From a bacterium (GTDB lineage: Bacteria > UBA4055), in the NCBI GenBank assembly GCA_029559475.1, contig JAKQBN010000023.1:1-22289 (forward strand): 22,289 nucleotides of DNA. Reading direction: 5' to 3'. Position 1 is the first letter of the stretch, and each line of letters opens with the position of its first letter. Of the stretch, positions 15,336-22,202 are shown in pieces. The position numbers were made by a program, and so were the translations under genes. The notes under the pieces are model-generated. The model ran no database searches. It saw only the letters and a list, made by a program, of their open reading frames with translations, and was not told where the DNA came from.

Positions 15336-16997
15336 ATGAAAGTTACTGCGTTTTGCATAAATACAGGCACAGAAATATCTGTTCCGTTGGGTGAAACTCT
15401 TTTTGATGTCGCAAAGAAAACTGATCTCAAATTAAAATATCCCGTGATCGGAGCGCTGGTAAACAACACACTTAAAGAATTGTCTTATCCGGTTCTTAGC
15501 GGCTGCGAGATCGAGTTTCTCGACAGGACTAACTCTAACGGCCTCAGTGCTTATGTCCGGTCGCTCATATTTGTGATGTGCAAAGCTGTGGATGATCTTT
15601 TCCCGGTATCGAAACTCCATATTCTTCACGCAGTATCAAAAGGATATTACTGCGAGCTTAAAGACAATGACGGCAACAGCCTTTTGAACGCTGCATCAAT
15701 CAAGGCGATAAAGGAAAGGATGAAAGAGGTAGTGGCCGAAGATATTCCGATCGAAAGAATGAAGATGAAAACCGAGGATGCGATAAAGGCTTTTAACGAT
15801 CAGGGACTTGAAGATAAAGAACTTATCCTCAGGCAGAGGAAAAGGATCTACACATCCGTTTACAAAATGGACGGCGTGGTTAATTACCTTTACGGTTTTC
15901 TCGCGCCTTCAACAGGCAGTCTTAACGTTTTCAATCTTGTTAAATATTTCGACGGTATGCTTCTTCAGGTGCCTTCTTCAGAAGATCCTGATAAAGTTGC
16001 TGAGAGAACGCCTCAGAACAAACTTTTCGACGTCATCAGCGAGCACAGCAGATGGGTGAAACTGCTCGATGTGGAGAACGTCGGGAAATTAAATCAGCTG
16101 ATAATCGATAAAAAGGCTGACAATCTTATCAAGATAGCTGAAGCGCTACATGAAAAAAAGGTCGCGGATATCGCTGACATGATATTTGAAAGGAAGGAGG
16201 TAAAACTCATTCTGATCTCGGGACCTTCGTCATCCGGAAAAACAACATTTTCAAAAAGGCTGAGTATACAGCTTCAGGTCGCAGGGCTTAAACCTCTAGT
16301 GATCGGTCTTGATGACTATTTTGTGGACAGAGAGCATACTCCCAGAGATAAAAACGGAGAATACGATTTCGAAGCTCTCGAAGCCATTGATATAAAGCTG
16401 TTCAATGACCACCTTCTTACACTTTTTAACGGGGGTGAAGTCACTCTTCCCAGATTCGATTTCCAGACGGGGAAGAGGTATGAAGGCGCTAAACTTAAAT
16501 GCGGAAGCAACAACATTATCGTCGTGGAAGGTATCCACGGGCTGAATCCGAAGCTTACTCCGCTTATTGAAGAGAAATTAAAGTTTAAAATTTATGTTTC
16601 AGCTCTTACTCAGGTATCGATAGACAGGCATAACAGGATCCCGACCACCGACAACAGGCTTATCCGCCGGATCGTCAGAGATTATAATTATAGAGGGCAC
16701 ACCGCTCTAGCCACGCTTAAAAGATGGCCCAGCGTAAGAGCGGGTGAGGAAAAGAATATTTTTCCGTATCAGGAAGAGGCGGACATAATGTTCAATTCGG
16801 CACTTTTATACGAATTCAGCGTGCTAAAGCATCTGGCTGAACCTATCATTAACGAGGTTCCGGAGAATACAAAGGAATACGCTGAGGCTATGAGGCTATT
16901 AAAATTCCTGTCGTTCTTTCTGCCCATTATAAACGAGGACATTCCGAACACTTCGATAATCAAGGAATTTATCGGCGGAAGCAGTTTCGAGTATTAG
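15336..16997 (+). CDS. TGS-domain uridine kinase-like nucleoside kinase
   Basis: A 553-aa fusion. Residues about 1-65 are a TGS domain (CINTGTEISVPLGETLFDVA). Residues about 80-185 resemble the second additional (editing-type) domain of threonyl-tRNA synthetase (MKEVVAEDIPIERMKMKTED), but the metal-binding His pairs of that domain are missing. From about 285 a P-loop kinase of the uridine kinase/phosphoribulokinase type follows, with Walker A GPSSSGKTT (about 296-304), GLDDYF, PRFDFQTGKR, VVEGIHGLNP and RRIVRDYNYRG. Such fusions are known in Bacteroidetes, Spirochaetes and Thermotogae as nucleoside kinases. It likely phosphorylates uridine or another nucleoside in the cytoplasm. I chose ATG 15336 because of the SD GAAGGGGA; an in-frame start at 15318 overlaps the previous gene. 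Its stop overlaps the opposing gene's stop. Confidence 0.93.
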   Translation: MKVTAFCINTGTEISVPLGETLFDVAKKTDLKLKYPVIGALVNNTLKELSYPVLSGCEIEFLDRTNSNGLSAYVRSLIFVMCKAVDDLFPVSKLHILHAVSKGYYCELKDNDGNSLLNAASIKAIKERMKEVVAEDIPIERMKMKTEDAIKAFNDQGLEDKELILRQRKRIYTSVYKMDGVVNYLYGFLAPSTGSLNVFNLVKYFDGMLLQVPSSEDPDKVAERTPQNKLFDVISEHSRWVKLLDVENVGKLNQLIIDKKADNLIKIAEALHEKKVADIADMIFERKEVKLILISGPSSSGKTTFSKRLSIQLQVAGLKPLVIGLDDYFVDREHTPRDKNGEYDFEALEAIDIKLFNDHLLTLFNGGEVTLPRFDFQTGKRYEGAKLKCGSNNIIVVEGIHGLNPKLTPLIEEKLKFKIYVSALTQVSIDRHNRIPTTDNRLIRRIVRDYNYRGHTALATLKRWPSVRAGEEKNIFPYQEEADIMFNSALLYEFSVLKHLAEPIINEVPENTKEYAEAMRLLKFLSFFLPIINEDIPNTSIIKEFIGGSSFEY

Positions 16998-17629
16998 AGT
17001 CTGCTTTTCAGCCAGTCGTTAAGATCTTCGCGCTTCGCGTTGGCGACAAGCTCTTTGAGCGGTATCTTGTTTACGAAATATTTAAATACATGGGAATATT
17101 GTTCGTAATTACCCCGTCTCGATTCGCCGATAATAAAATAAATTTCTTCCTGCGTGAGTTTAATTTTTGACTGAGTGAACTGATCTGCCGCAAAGATCGC
17201 GAATCCTTCAAAGAACCAGACCGGCCCCATAGCTTCCTCATCACCGTTTAAAATGCGGACATGAAGCCTGTGGCAAATTTCATGCGTCAGAAGTTTAATA
17301 TAGCTGTCAGGTTCAATTCCCTGAGGATAAACTTTCGCATAATATTCGGGGGAGACCGCTATAAGATTTCGTTCTTCAAGTGCGCCGCAGTAACTTTCAG
17401 GGAGCACCATTCCGGGATCCATTTTACAAAGTTCGAGAAGAGTTCTGTCAAAATCATTTTTGACATCAAATATCATGACTTTATCAAAGAAACTTTCATG
17501 AACGAGTGAAGACCAGCCGTATTTTGCCGCAAAAGCGCGGACATTATCCATGGCTTTAACAATATAGCCTTCAAATTCGGTTCTTCGCGGTTCGAGCGAA
17601 GCAGGAAGGATAAGGGAATATGTATTCAT
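16994..17629 (-). CDS. Gluzincin-type (HExxH) putative metallopeptidase
   Basis: A 211-aa protein with the zinc motif LLTHEICHRLH (His116, Glu117, His120) and a downstream WFFEGFAIFAA (Glu141), the third-ligand arrangement of MA-clan gluzincins. No signal peptide or membrane segment is visible, so it should act in the cytoplasm unless exported in another way. At 211 aa it is a minimal catalytic unit. It lies 13 nt downstream of the C25-like peptidase gene on the same strand, with a GGATAC SD region, so the two probably share a transcript. Its last 3 coding/stop bases overlap the stop of the kinase gene from the other side (16994-16997). The substrate is unknown; a peptidase role is inferred from the motif. 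Confidence 0.78.
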   Translation of the reverse strand: MNTYSLILPASLEPRRTEFEGYIVKAMDNVRAFAAKYGWSSLVHESFFDKVMIFDVKNDFDRTLLELCKMDPGMVLPESYCGALEERNLIAVSPEYYAKVYPQGIEPDSYIKLLTHEICHRLHVRILNGDEEAMGPVWFFEGFAIFAADQFTQSKIKLTQEEIYFIIGESRRGNYEQYSHVFKYFVNKIPLKELVANAKREDLNDWLKSRL

Positions 17630-17642
17630 AAATTGTATCCTT

Positions 17643-19172
17643 TTATTGAAATACCGCTGTTACCACGTAGAATTTCTTCACGGTTGAAGGATTTAAATCT
17701 GTCCAGCTTAGAGTTGTGACGTTTTCCGCGGAAAGCGACCAGCCCGAAGGGAAGACTGCATTAGGATCAGCTGAGGAATAAACTGAATAAGAAACGGCGT
17801 TCATGACTGAATTCCAGTTGAGAATCGCATCAGAACCCGGTCTGGATATGCTTACATTCGCAGGCGGGACAATCACATAAGGAGCTTCATACATGGGATC
17901 AGCCATCGGATCGCCTATTATACTCATCCCGTAAAACCAGCATGTTTCGTCAAAATCATGAGTCGGGCCGACATAAGATATCCACCAGTTCTTAAGTGCC
18001 TGTCCGATAGCTTTATCAATAGACACATAACTATAAAAATTACCGAATCCGAGCATTGAACCAGTCTTCGTACTTCCGATAGATGCAAGAGATCTTACAT
18101 CTGAATTGTAAACATACGCACCGCCGAGAAATCCTGTCGTGCCGGCAGAAGTCCATCTGACTCCGCTGCAGCAGAAAAGGTTATAGACCAGAGTCTGAGG
18201 TGTTAGATTAAAAATTTCCGTATTCGTAATGTCTTCGTAATCTTCTGCAGTCGGACCATACATTCTGTGCATAAGCCAGTTCGAATGGCAGGAAAGCTGA
18301 ACAAATTCATAAACACCGCCTCCGATGCGGGAAAGATAATCGCTTTTTTTGAAAAAAGAATCATTTGCGCTGAAAGCGTCATAACTGCCGTAAAGGTAAC
18401 TTATATCGTGTAAAAAGTCGCTGTAAGGAGTCCAGTCCCTATCCGTATAAGTCAGGCCTTTCTGCTGATCTACAGGCGTGACACCTGTCCAGAAGTCGTG
18501 ATTTTTATCAAAATAATCGGATATTCCCTGAAGCTCAGAACATAAATTTCCCATATTATAAGCCGATATCCTTCCTACGAAAACCTCGGGATTTATAAAA
18601 GAGCCAGTATGAGAATCATATTTTCCGTTGCTGTCCGCGTCCGTCCATGTTCCGTCAAGGTCCATCAGGAATAAGTCGCAGGGAAATTCTGCATAACCGT
18701 ATTCGTAGAAATCGTTTGCTATCTCGAACCAGCCTGCAGGGAGATTGCCGATCAGAACTACACCGTCAACAGCTCCGAGATTCCATTCATTTATTATCAT
18801 GTTTTTTAGCGCTACCGGGTGAATTGACGCAGAAGCCTGCTGGGATACCACGGTGCAGTTATAAGCATTACTGATATCATTTATATATCGCATTACCCGC
18901 TGTTCAATCTGCGGATAGAGGACGGATTCAGTTATTACAAGGATCTTCGAAACTGATTTTGACTTTACATCAGGTTTCGGAGCAGGGAAGACCTGTCTTT
19001 CGGATATGAACAAGGGAACATCCGGTCTTGATCTTAAATAATCTTCATAAGTATCTTTCGGAGCATTTTTTGCGTCTTCTTTGAACAGCTTAGCGAGTTC
19101 TCTCAGATCATACGACGAGGCTTGGATTGAAAACACTAAAAATAGAAGAATGTATAAATTTAATTTTTTCAT
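17643..19172 (-). CDS. Secreted C25-like (gingipain/caspase-fold) cysteine peptidase with C-terminal FN3-like domain
   Basis: A 509-aa exported protein with a signal peptide MKKLNLYILLFLVFSIQASS. A clan CD/C25-type core has KILVITESVLYPQI, GVVLIGNLPAGWF and DLFLMDLDGTWTDADSNGKYD, an Asp-rich likely calcium loop at 172-186. A putative catalytic His296 lies in LSCHSNW and putative Cys334/335 in NLFCCSGVRW. GGAYVYNSDVRSLASIGST and FYGMSIIGDPMADPM follow, the last being the usual end of the C25 domain. Residues about 435-509 look like one fibronectin type III domain. I see no type IX secretion C-terminal sorting domain, so release beyond the periplasm is uncertain. The ATG lies within the stop of the upstream 2-TM protein (ATGA). 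The catalytic residues are assigned by analogy. Confidence 0.82.
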   Translation of the reverse strand: MKKLNLYILLFLVFSIQASSYDLRELAKLFKEDAKNAPKDTYEDYLRSRPDVPLFISERQVFPAPKPDVKSKSVSKILVITESVLYPQIEQRVMRYINDISNAYNCTVVSQQASASIHPVALKNMIINEWNLGAVDGVVLIGNLPAGWFEIANDFYEYGYAEFPCDLFLMDLDGTWTDADSNGKYDSHTGSFINPEVFVGRISAYNMGNLCSELQGISDYFDKNHDFWTGVTPVDQQKGLTYTDRDWTPYSDFLHDISYLYGSYDAFSANDSFFKKSDYLSRIGGGVYEFVQLSCHSNWLMHRMYGPTAEDYEDITNTEIFNLTPQTLVYNLFCCSGVRWTSAGTTGFLGGAYVYNSDVRSLASIGSTKTGSMLGFGNFYSYVSIDKAIGQALKNWWISYVGPTHDFDETCWFYGMSIIGDPMADPMYEAPYVIVPPANVSISRPGSDAILNWNSVMNAVSYSVYSSADPNAVFPSGWSLSAENVTTLSWTDLNPSTVKKFYVVTAVFQ

Positions 19173-19351
19173 TTCTTAGTCTCATCATTTTTCTTTTTTG
19201 TTTTAGCATAACCGATAGCTATCCATGAAAGACCGACAGCTATAAGAGCTATACCTGTATTGGGCGATTTTCTTAGTAAGCTGACACCTGCGCCTATAAA
19301 TACAACACCGGCAGGTATGAATACTTTGAAATTAGGCTTGCTTCTTTCCAT
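19169..19351 (-). CDS. Small two-helix membrane protein
   Basis: A 60-aa protein with two hydrophobic helices (about residues 9-26 VFIPAGVVFIGAGVSLL and 31-49 NTGIALIAVGLSWIAIGYA), joined by a short basic turn (RKSPN) and followed by a very basic tail (KTKKKNDETKK). An SD (GAGG) lies 7 nt before the ATG. It overlaps the peptidase gene by ATGA, so the pair is coupled. The family is unknown to me; it may anchor or assist the peptidase, but that is only suggested by position. Confidence 0.75.
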   Translation of the reverse strand: MERSKPNFKVFIPAGVVFIGAGVSLLRKSPNTGIALIAVGLSWIAIGYAKTKKKNDETKK

Positions 19352-19410
19352 GTCATTGCCTCATTCTTATTTAATCATAATTTAAAGATTAGCTGATGCT
19401 AAGTCAAACA

Positions 19411-19437
19411 AAATAAAAAGGGCCTCTTTCAAGACCC
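19411..19437 (-). terminator. Intrinsic terminator of rsgA
   Basis: On the minus strand GGGTCTT (19437-19431), loop GAAA, GAGGCCC (19426-19420), with two G-U pairs, followed by TTTTTATTT. It starts 7 nt after the rsgA stop codon at 19444. It also separates rsgA from the small membrane protein/peptidase operon. Confidence 0.88.
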
Positions 19438-19443
19438 GATTTT

Positions 19444-20571
19444 TCAATTGGCGTACTTATCGCGCCTTTTAATGCCTCTCATGTGCTGCTTGATCTTCAT
19501 AGCACCTTTTTTCTCTTTCTCAAAAGCTTTCTCCAGAAATCTCTCTCTCTGCTTCGATCTTTTTTCAAAAAAAGCGGATTCGCGCTTTAGTTTGATGTAA
19601 TTTTCATATCTCTTATCAGTAAGTTCACCGCTTTCGAGAGCTTCATTGATTGCGCAGCCCGGTTCTGTCTGATGCCGGCAGTTAGAAAACCGGCACTGGC
19701 TTTCAAGCATAACAATATCTTCGAATGTGTTCTCAAGCGCTTCCAGAGAAGCTACCGGTTTCAGATCTCGGATGCCGGGGTTGTCAATCAGGATCCCGCC
19801 TTCGGGGAACAGAAGCATTTCTCTGTGCGTCGTCGTGTGCTTTCCGCGCCTGTCAGCAGTTCTGATATCGCTGACGAACATAATGTCTTCGCCCATCAGT
19901 GCATTGATTATTGATGACTTGCCGACTCCGGACGATCCGATAAAGCTGACAGTTTTTCCGGGCTTCAGATATTCGAGAAGCCCTTCAATTCCGTCGAAGT
20001 CAACCGCGCTTACGGCGTAAACCGGCAGATCACCCGATATTTTCTTTATCTGCGCGATATAATCTTCGTAATCGGGGCAGATGTCCTTTTTATTCAGGAT
20101 CAGAACAGGCTCTGCTCCGCTTTCATACAGCATGACAATGTATCTTTCGATCTTTGTCAGGTTGAAATCGCGGTGATCCATTGCGGCCACATAAAATACA
20201 GTATCAATGTTGATTGAAATGATGCGTATTCCGCCGTCACCCGCTTTTTCAAAGTTCCGCCCAAATGTGTCCTTGCCTTTTCTGAACAGTTTTGTCTTTC
20301 TCGGCATAACTCCCTCGATAAAGTATTCTTCCGATCCTTCTGGCTTTTTAACCGCTGCCCAGTCGCCTACCACAGGCAGCTGTTCCTTTCCGAATGTGCT
20401 CATAAAGAATTTTGTGGAAAGGGTTGATTTTATCTCGCCTTCATCCGTCATCAGCCAGTACTGATTGATGCTTTCTTTCGTTACTCTCGCCGGTATGCAA
20501 TTCAAAGTTTTATAAGGTTCAAAACTTTTTTCAAAGAACTCATCCCAGCCGTAATCTATTATTGTGCTCAT
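19444..20571 (-). CDS. rsgA: Small ribosomal subunit biogenesis GTPase RsgA
   Basis: A 375-aa circularly permuted GTPase. Residues about 25-95 form the OB-fold domain. The G motifs then come in permuted order: G4 NKKD (160-163), G5 SAV, G1 GSSGVGKSS (212-220), a G2 loop RRGKHTTTHREM and G3 DNPGIRD (263-269). The C-terminal zinc knuckle has Cys293, Cys298, His300 and Cys306 in CRFSNCRHQTEPGC. The C-tail is longer and very basic (up to KQHMRGIKRRDKYAN), suited to rRNA binding. RsgA helps mature the 30S subunit and releases assembly factors by GTP hydrolysis. Start at ATG 20571, SD GGAG about 10 nt upstream, inside a short overlapping ORF. The N-terminus is slightly extended compared with typical members of about 300-350 aa. 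Confidence 0.96.
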   Translation of the reverse strand: MSTIIDYGWDEFFEKSFEPYKTLNCIPARVTKESINQYWLMTDEGEIKSTLSTKFFMSTFGKEQLPVVGDWAAVKKPEGSEEYFIEGVMPRKTKLFRKGKDTFGRNFEKAGDGGIRIISINIDTVFYVAAMDHRDFNLTKIERYIVMLYESGAEPVLILNKKDICPDYEDYIAQIKKISGDLPVYAVSAVDFDGIEGLLEYLKPGKTVSFIGSSGVGKSSIINALMGEDIMFVSDIRTADRRGKHTTTHREMLLFPEGGILIDNPGIRDLKPVASLEALENTFEDIVMLESQCRFSNCRHQTEPGCAINEALESGELTDKRYENYIKLKRESAFFEKRSKQRERFLEKAFEKEKKGAMKIKQHMRGIKRRDKYAN

Positions 20572-20659
20572 TATTAATTGTCTCCAAATTCTGTGTTTTG
20601 AGGATACGCATTATCCCCGTTTCAAGTTTACTTCTATTACTACAGACTAATAATATCAT
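20540..20659 (-). CDS. Short ORF (39 codons) overlapping the rsgA start, possible leader peptide
   Basis: Starts at ATG 20659 behind a near-perfect SD (AGGAGG, 5-nt spacing to ATG). It gives MILLVCSNRSKLETGIMRIL and 19 more residues, ending at 20540 inside rsgA in a different frame. The overlap with the rsgA start (20571) means ribosomes on it would pass the rsgA SD. The SD is stronger than that of rsgA, which suggests translational coupling or attenuation. No family is recognised, and it could equally be a free small protein. A leader (AAATTTAATC to CAGTATGAT) resembling it lies ahead of the 14-codon ORF at 20808-20852. Confidence 0.42.
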   Translation of the reverse strand: MILLVCSNRSKLETGIMRILKTQNLETINNEHNNRLRLG

Positions 20660-20691
20660 ACTGACCTCCTGTGTGATTAAATTTAGTATTG

Positions 20692-20706
20692 CCGTTCTGA
20701 GAACGG
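20692..20706. promoter_or_regulatory. Perfect palindrome CCGTTCT-G-AGAACGG
   Basis: A 7-bp inverted repeat around a single G, 33 nt upstream of the 39-codon ORF on the minus strand. As RNA it could form a 5-bp stem with a 5-nt loop; as DNA it could be a dimeric repressor operator. There is no T-run directly after it, so it is not a standard terminator on either strand. Confidence 0.45.
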
Positions 20707-20807
20707 ATATTTCTTTTTTGGTTTGATAATTCGGGATCGAAACGACGATAGTCAAAGATCCTGAGCGGACCTTTTTGATTGAAGAGATCTGAAGCTTTTA
20801 GATTATG

Positions 20808-20852
20808 CTATCTTCTGCAATCCGAATTACCTTTTAAACATATATCCATCAT
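20808..20852 (-). CDS. Very short ORF (14 codons) with strong SD, possible leader peptide
   Basis: ATG at 20852 preceded by AAGGAGG and CAGT. It encodes MMDICLKGNSDCRR and ends with TAG at 20808. Immediately upstream is the perfect palindrome GTTAAATTTTAAC (20866-20878). After the TAG the same frame stays open for 55 more codons to a TAG at 20640, so either a leader peptide or the remains of a longer small protein is possible. Nothing identifies its function. Confidence 0.33.
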   Translation of the reverse strand: MMDICLKGNSDCRR

Positions 20853-20928
20853 ACTGCCTCCTTCGGTTAAATTTTAACATGCTGAATTTTAATAAATAAA
20901 CTTCGGGTATGCAAGAAAGAATTTATTT

Positions 20929-21087
20929 TTATCTGTATATCTCAACTTTATAAAAAGAATTATTATTTGAATTCTTATTTGTGAACTTTTCAGAAATTAT
21001 TGACGTAGTATTTATCAGCATCTCAATTTTTTCGAGCTTTTTTCTTATCTTCGACTCTTCCTCAAGTCTTTTTAGTTTATCGGTCAC
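20929..21087 (-). CDS. Hypothetical small protein, 52 aa, GTG start
   Basis: Starts at GTG 21087 behind GGGGAGGG with about 8-nt spacing. It begins MTDKLKRLEEESKIRKKLEK, continues with IEMLINTTSIISEKF, and ends KVEIYR before TAA at 20929. The first half is a charged amphipathic helix, possibly a coiled coil; the rest is Asn/Ser-rich. No transmembrane segment is present. It is not recognised as any family. Its SD and codon pattern (many AAA, GAA, ATA as in the neighbours) argue that it is translated. A CRP-type palindrome stands 63 nt upstream at 21150-21165. It may be co-transcribed with the two short ORFs and rsgA that follow. Confidence 0.5.
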   Translation of the reverse strand: MTDKLKRLEEESKIRKKLEKIEMLINTTSIISEKFTNKNSNNNSFYKVEIYR

Positions 21088-21149
21088 GATTTATTCCCTC
21101 CCCGGAATAAGTTTCTAAGATCAATTTACGGCTTATGAGAGAGAATGTA

Positions 21150-21165
21150 TGTGATTGGAGTCACA
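21150..21165. promoter_or_regulatory. CRP/FNR-family-type binding site TGTGA-N6-TCACA
   Basis: Both half sites TGTGA (21150-21154) and TCACA (21161-21165) match the CRP consensus exactly with the right 6-nt spacer. It lies between the divergent 52-aa ORF (start 21087, minus) and the toxin-antitoxin promoter (-35 at 21229, plus). An activator bound there could serve the minus-strand gene. No CRP-like DNA-binding protein is encoded in this window. Confidence 0.5.
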
Positions 21166-21228
21166 ATAATATATCACTGTCTCAATATTTTTCGAGATAA
21201 TATCATCTTTATTCTTCACATCAGCAAA

Positions 21229-21257
21229 TTGACATTCCTATAAATAATTGCTATATT
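21229..21257 (+). promoter_or_regulatory. Consensus sigma70 promoter of the toxin-antitoxin operon
   Basis: Perfect TTGACA (21229-21234), 17-nt spacer, TATATT (21252-21257). It is the strongest -35 in the window. The likely transcription start near 21264 lies inside the operator palindrome. Confidence 0.82.
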
Positions 21258-21267
21258 ATGCATAATA
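21254..21267. promoter_or_regulatory. Probable autoregulatory operator of the toxin-antitoxin operon
   Basis: The 14-bp perfect palindrome TATTATGCATAATA overlaps the -10 box and the likely transcription start of the operon. Type II antitoxins and their toxin complexes normally repress their own promoter by binding such a palindrome; that it is the binding site here is inferred from position and symmetry. Confidence 0.7.
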
Positions 21268-21286
21268 AAATCAGAATGGAATAACT

Positions 21287-21469
21287 ATGAAGACGATAAC
21301 GATCAATATAGATAATGAAAAGCTGGTGGATAAGGTCACTTGGTTTTTGGAACATTTGAAAAATGACGGGCTGGAAATAGTCTCGAAAGAAGACCTTGAC
21401 GATTTAAAATTACTTAAAGCTACGAGAAGTGAAGATGCGATATCTTTCGAAGAGTATCTTAAGAAATGA
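21287..21469 (+). CDS. Type II antitoxin (RelB/ParD-like), partner of RelE/ParE-type toxin
   Basis: A 60-aa protein: an N-terminal beta strand and helix (MKTITINIDNEKLVDKVTWFLEHLK) followed by an acidic C-terminus ending FEEYLKK. An acidic C-terminal tail with a FEEYL-type end is typical for antitoxins that wrap around RelE/ParE toxins. It overlaps the toxin ORF by ATGA (21466-21469), the usual antitoxin-first order with coupling. The DNA-binding part is not one I can assign to a named family. It sits behind the consensus promoter and the palindromic operator. Confidence 0.82.
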   Translation: MKTITINIDNEKLVDKVTWFLEHLKNDGLEIVSKEDLDDLKLLKATRSEDAISFEEYLKK

Positions 21470-21714
21470 AAATCTTTATTCGTAAAAGCGCAATAAAAGA
21501 CCTGAATAAAATTGATCCCGACAAACGAAATTTGATACATGAATCAATCCTTAAACTCACTGACTTTCCAAATGTCGCTAATATTAAGAAACTAACTAAT
21601 TTCGAACCTGCTTTCAGGCTGAAAACAGGGGATTACAGAGTACTGTTTGATGTTATTGACGATACTGTATTTATCGGCAGAGTCCTGCACAGAAAAGAAA
21701 GCTATAAAAAATAA
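21466..21714 (+). CDS. RelE/ParE-family toxin
   Basis: An 82-aa basic protein with the RelE/ParE fold signature: MKIFIRKSAIKDLNKIDPDKR at the start, a middle KKLTNFEPAFRLKTGDYRVLF and a C-terminal FIGRVLHRKESYKK. The GDYRVLF and HRKESY motifs are the typical ends of the RelE sheet. RelE toxins cut mRNA at the ribosome and ParE toxins poison gyrase; the HRKE..Y end is more usual for RelE-type mRNA interferases, but the assignment between the two is not secure. It is translated from an ATG overlapping the antitoxin stop. Confidence 0.92.
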   Translation: MKIFIRKSAIKDLNKIDPDKRNLIHESILKLTDFPNVANIKKLTNFEPAFRLKTGDYRVLFDVIDDTVFIGRVLHRKESYKK

Positions 21715-21862
21715 AATATTCTAATTAATGTATCTTATTTGCCTGTATCTAATTCTTTATTCAATCTCTTTTCCCATATTTACCACTATTTTCAAGGAAT
21801 TAATCAAACTCCTTTAAATAATAATTTATGAAGATATTTTGAGCTGCAAATATCAACTTCAC

Positions 21863-22141
21863 TTAACCGCAAGTTGCAGCCACATTTGCGGGTGCAAGTG
21901 TGGTGCTTCCAATATCCATAGCATTATCTGAAAGATTATGCGCGTGGCATAAAGGCACGATATACCAATTCCTGTCATCCGAATTGACTTTTACTACATG
22001 AGCACCGTCGGTAGCTTTCTCTAAACAGCTGTTTACTGAACAATAATAAGAATTTTTATCAGTATATTTTTCCCAATGATCTATCCAGCTTTTGCATTCG
22101 CATGTATTATTTGCTGTTCCGTGTAAACTTTTTACTAACAT
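21863..22141 (-). CDS. Small HNH-like zinc-finger protein
   Basis: A 92-aa protein. It has paired cysteines near residues 14/16 (CEC), Cys34 and Cys39 (CSVNSC), then GAHVVKV (His48) and a C-terminal YIVPLCHAHN (Cys65, His66, His68). The order C-x4-C, then GAHV, then IVPLCxxHN matches the core of small HNH-like zinc proteins found in Bacteroidetes and their relatives. A catalytic HNH triad is not fully evident, so nuclease activity is uncertain. The ATG at 22141 has AGGAGAG with about 8-nt spacing. It is isolated: the nearest gene is the convergent toxin gene. Function and export are unknown. Confidence 0.62.
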   Translation of the reverse strand: MLVKSLHGTANNTCECKSWIDHWEKYTDKNSYYCSVNSCLEKATDGAHVVKVNSDDRNWYIVPLCHAHNLSDNAMDIGSTTLAPANVAATCG

Positions 22142-22202
22142 ATTTATCTCTCCTACTTATTTTTTGTTTAAATTTCGTTAAGTTTTTAATTAAATTTGTA
22201 AT

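Noticed and set aside
20660-20755. N-terminal extension of the 39-codon ORF to a start at 20755
   Set aside because: No SD before 20755, while ATG 20659 has a near-perfect one; the extension shows no protein-like conservation I can see.
21715-21862. Terminator or small gene between the toxin gene and the HNH-like gene
   Set aside because: AT-rich 148-bp gap; I find no stable hairpin with a T-run and no SD-supported ORF.
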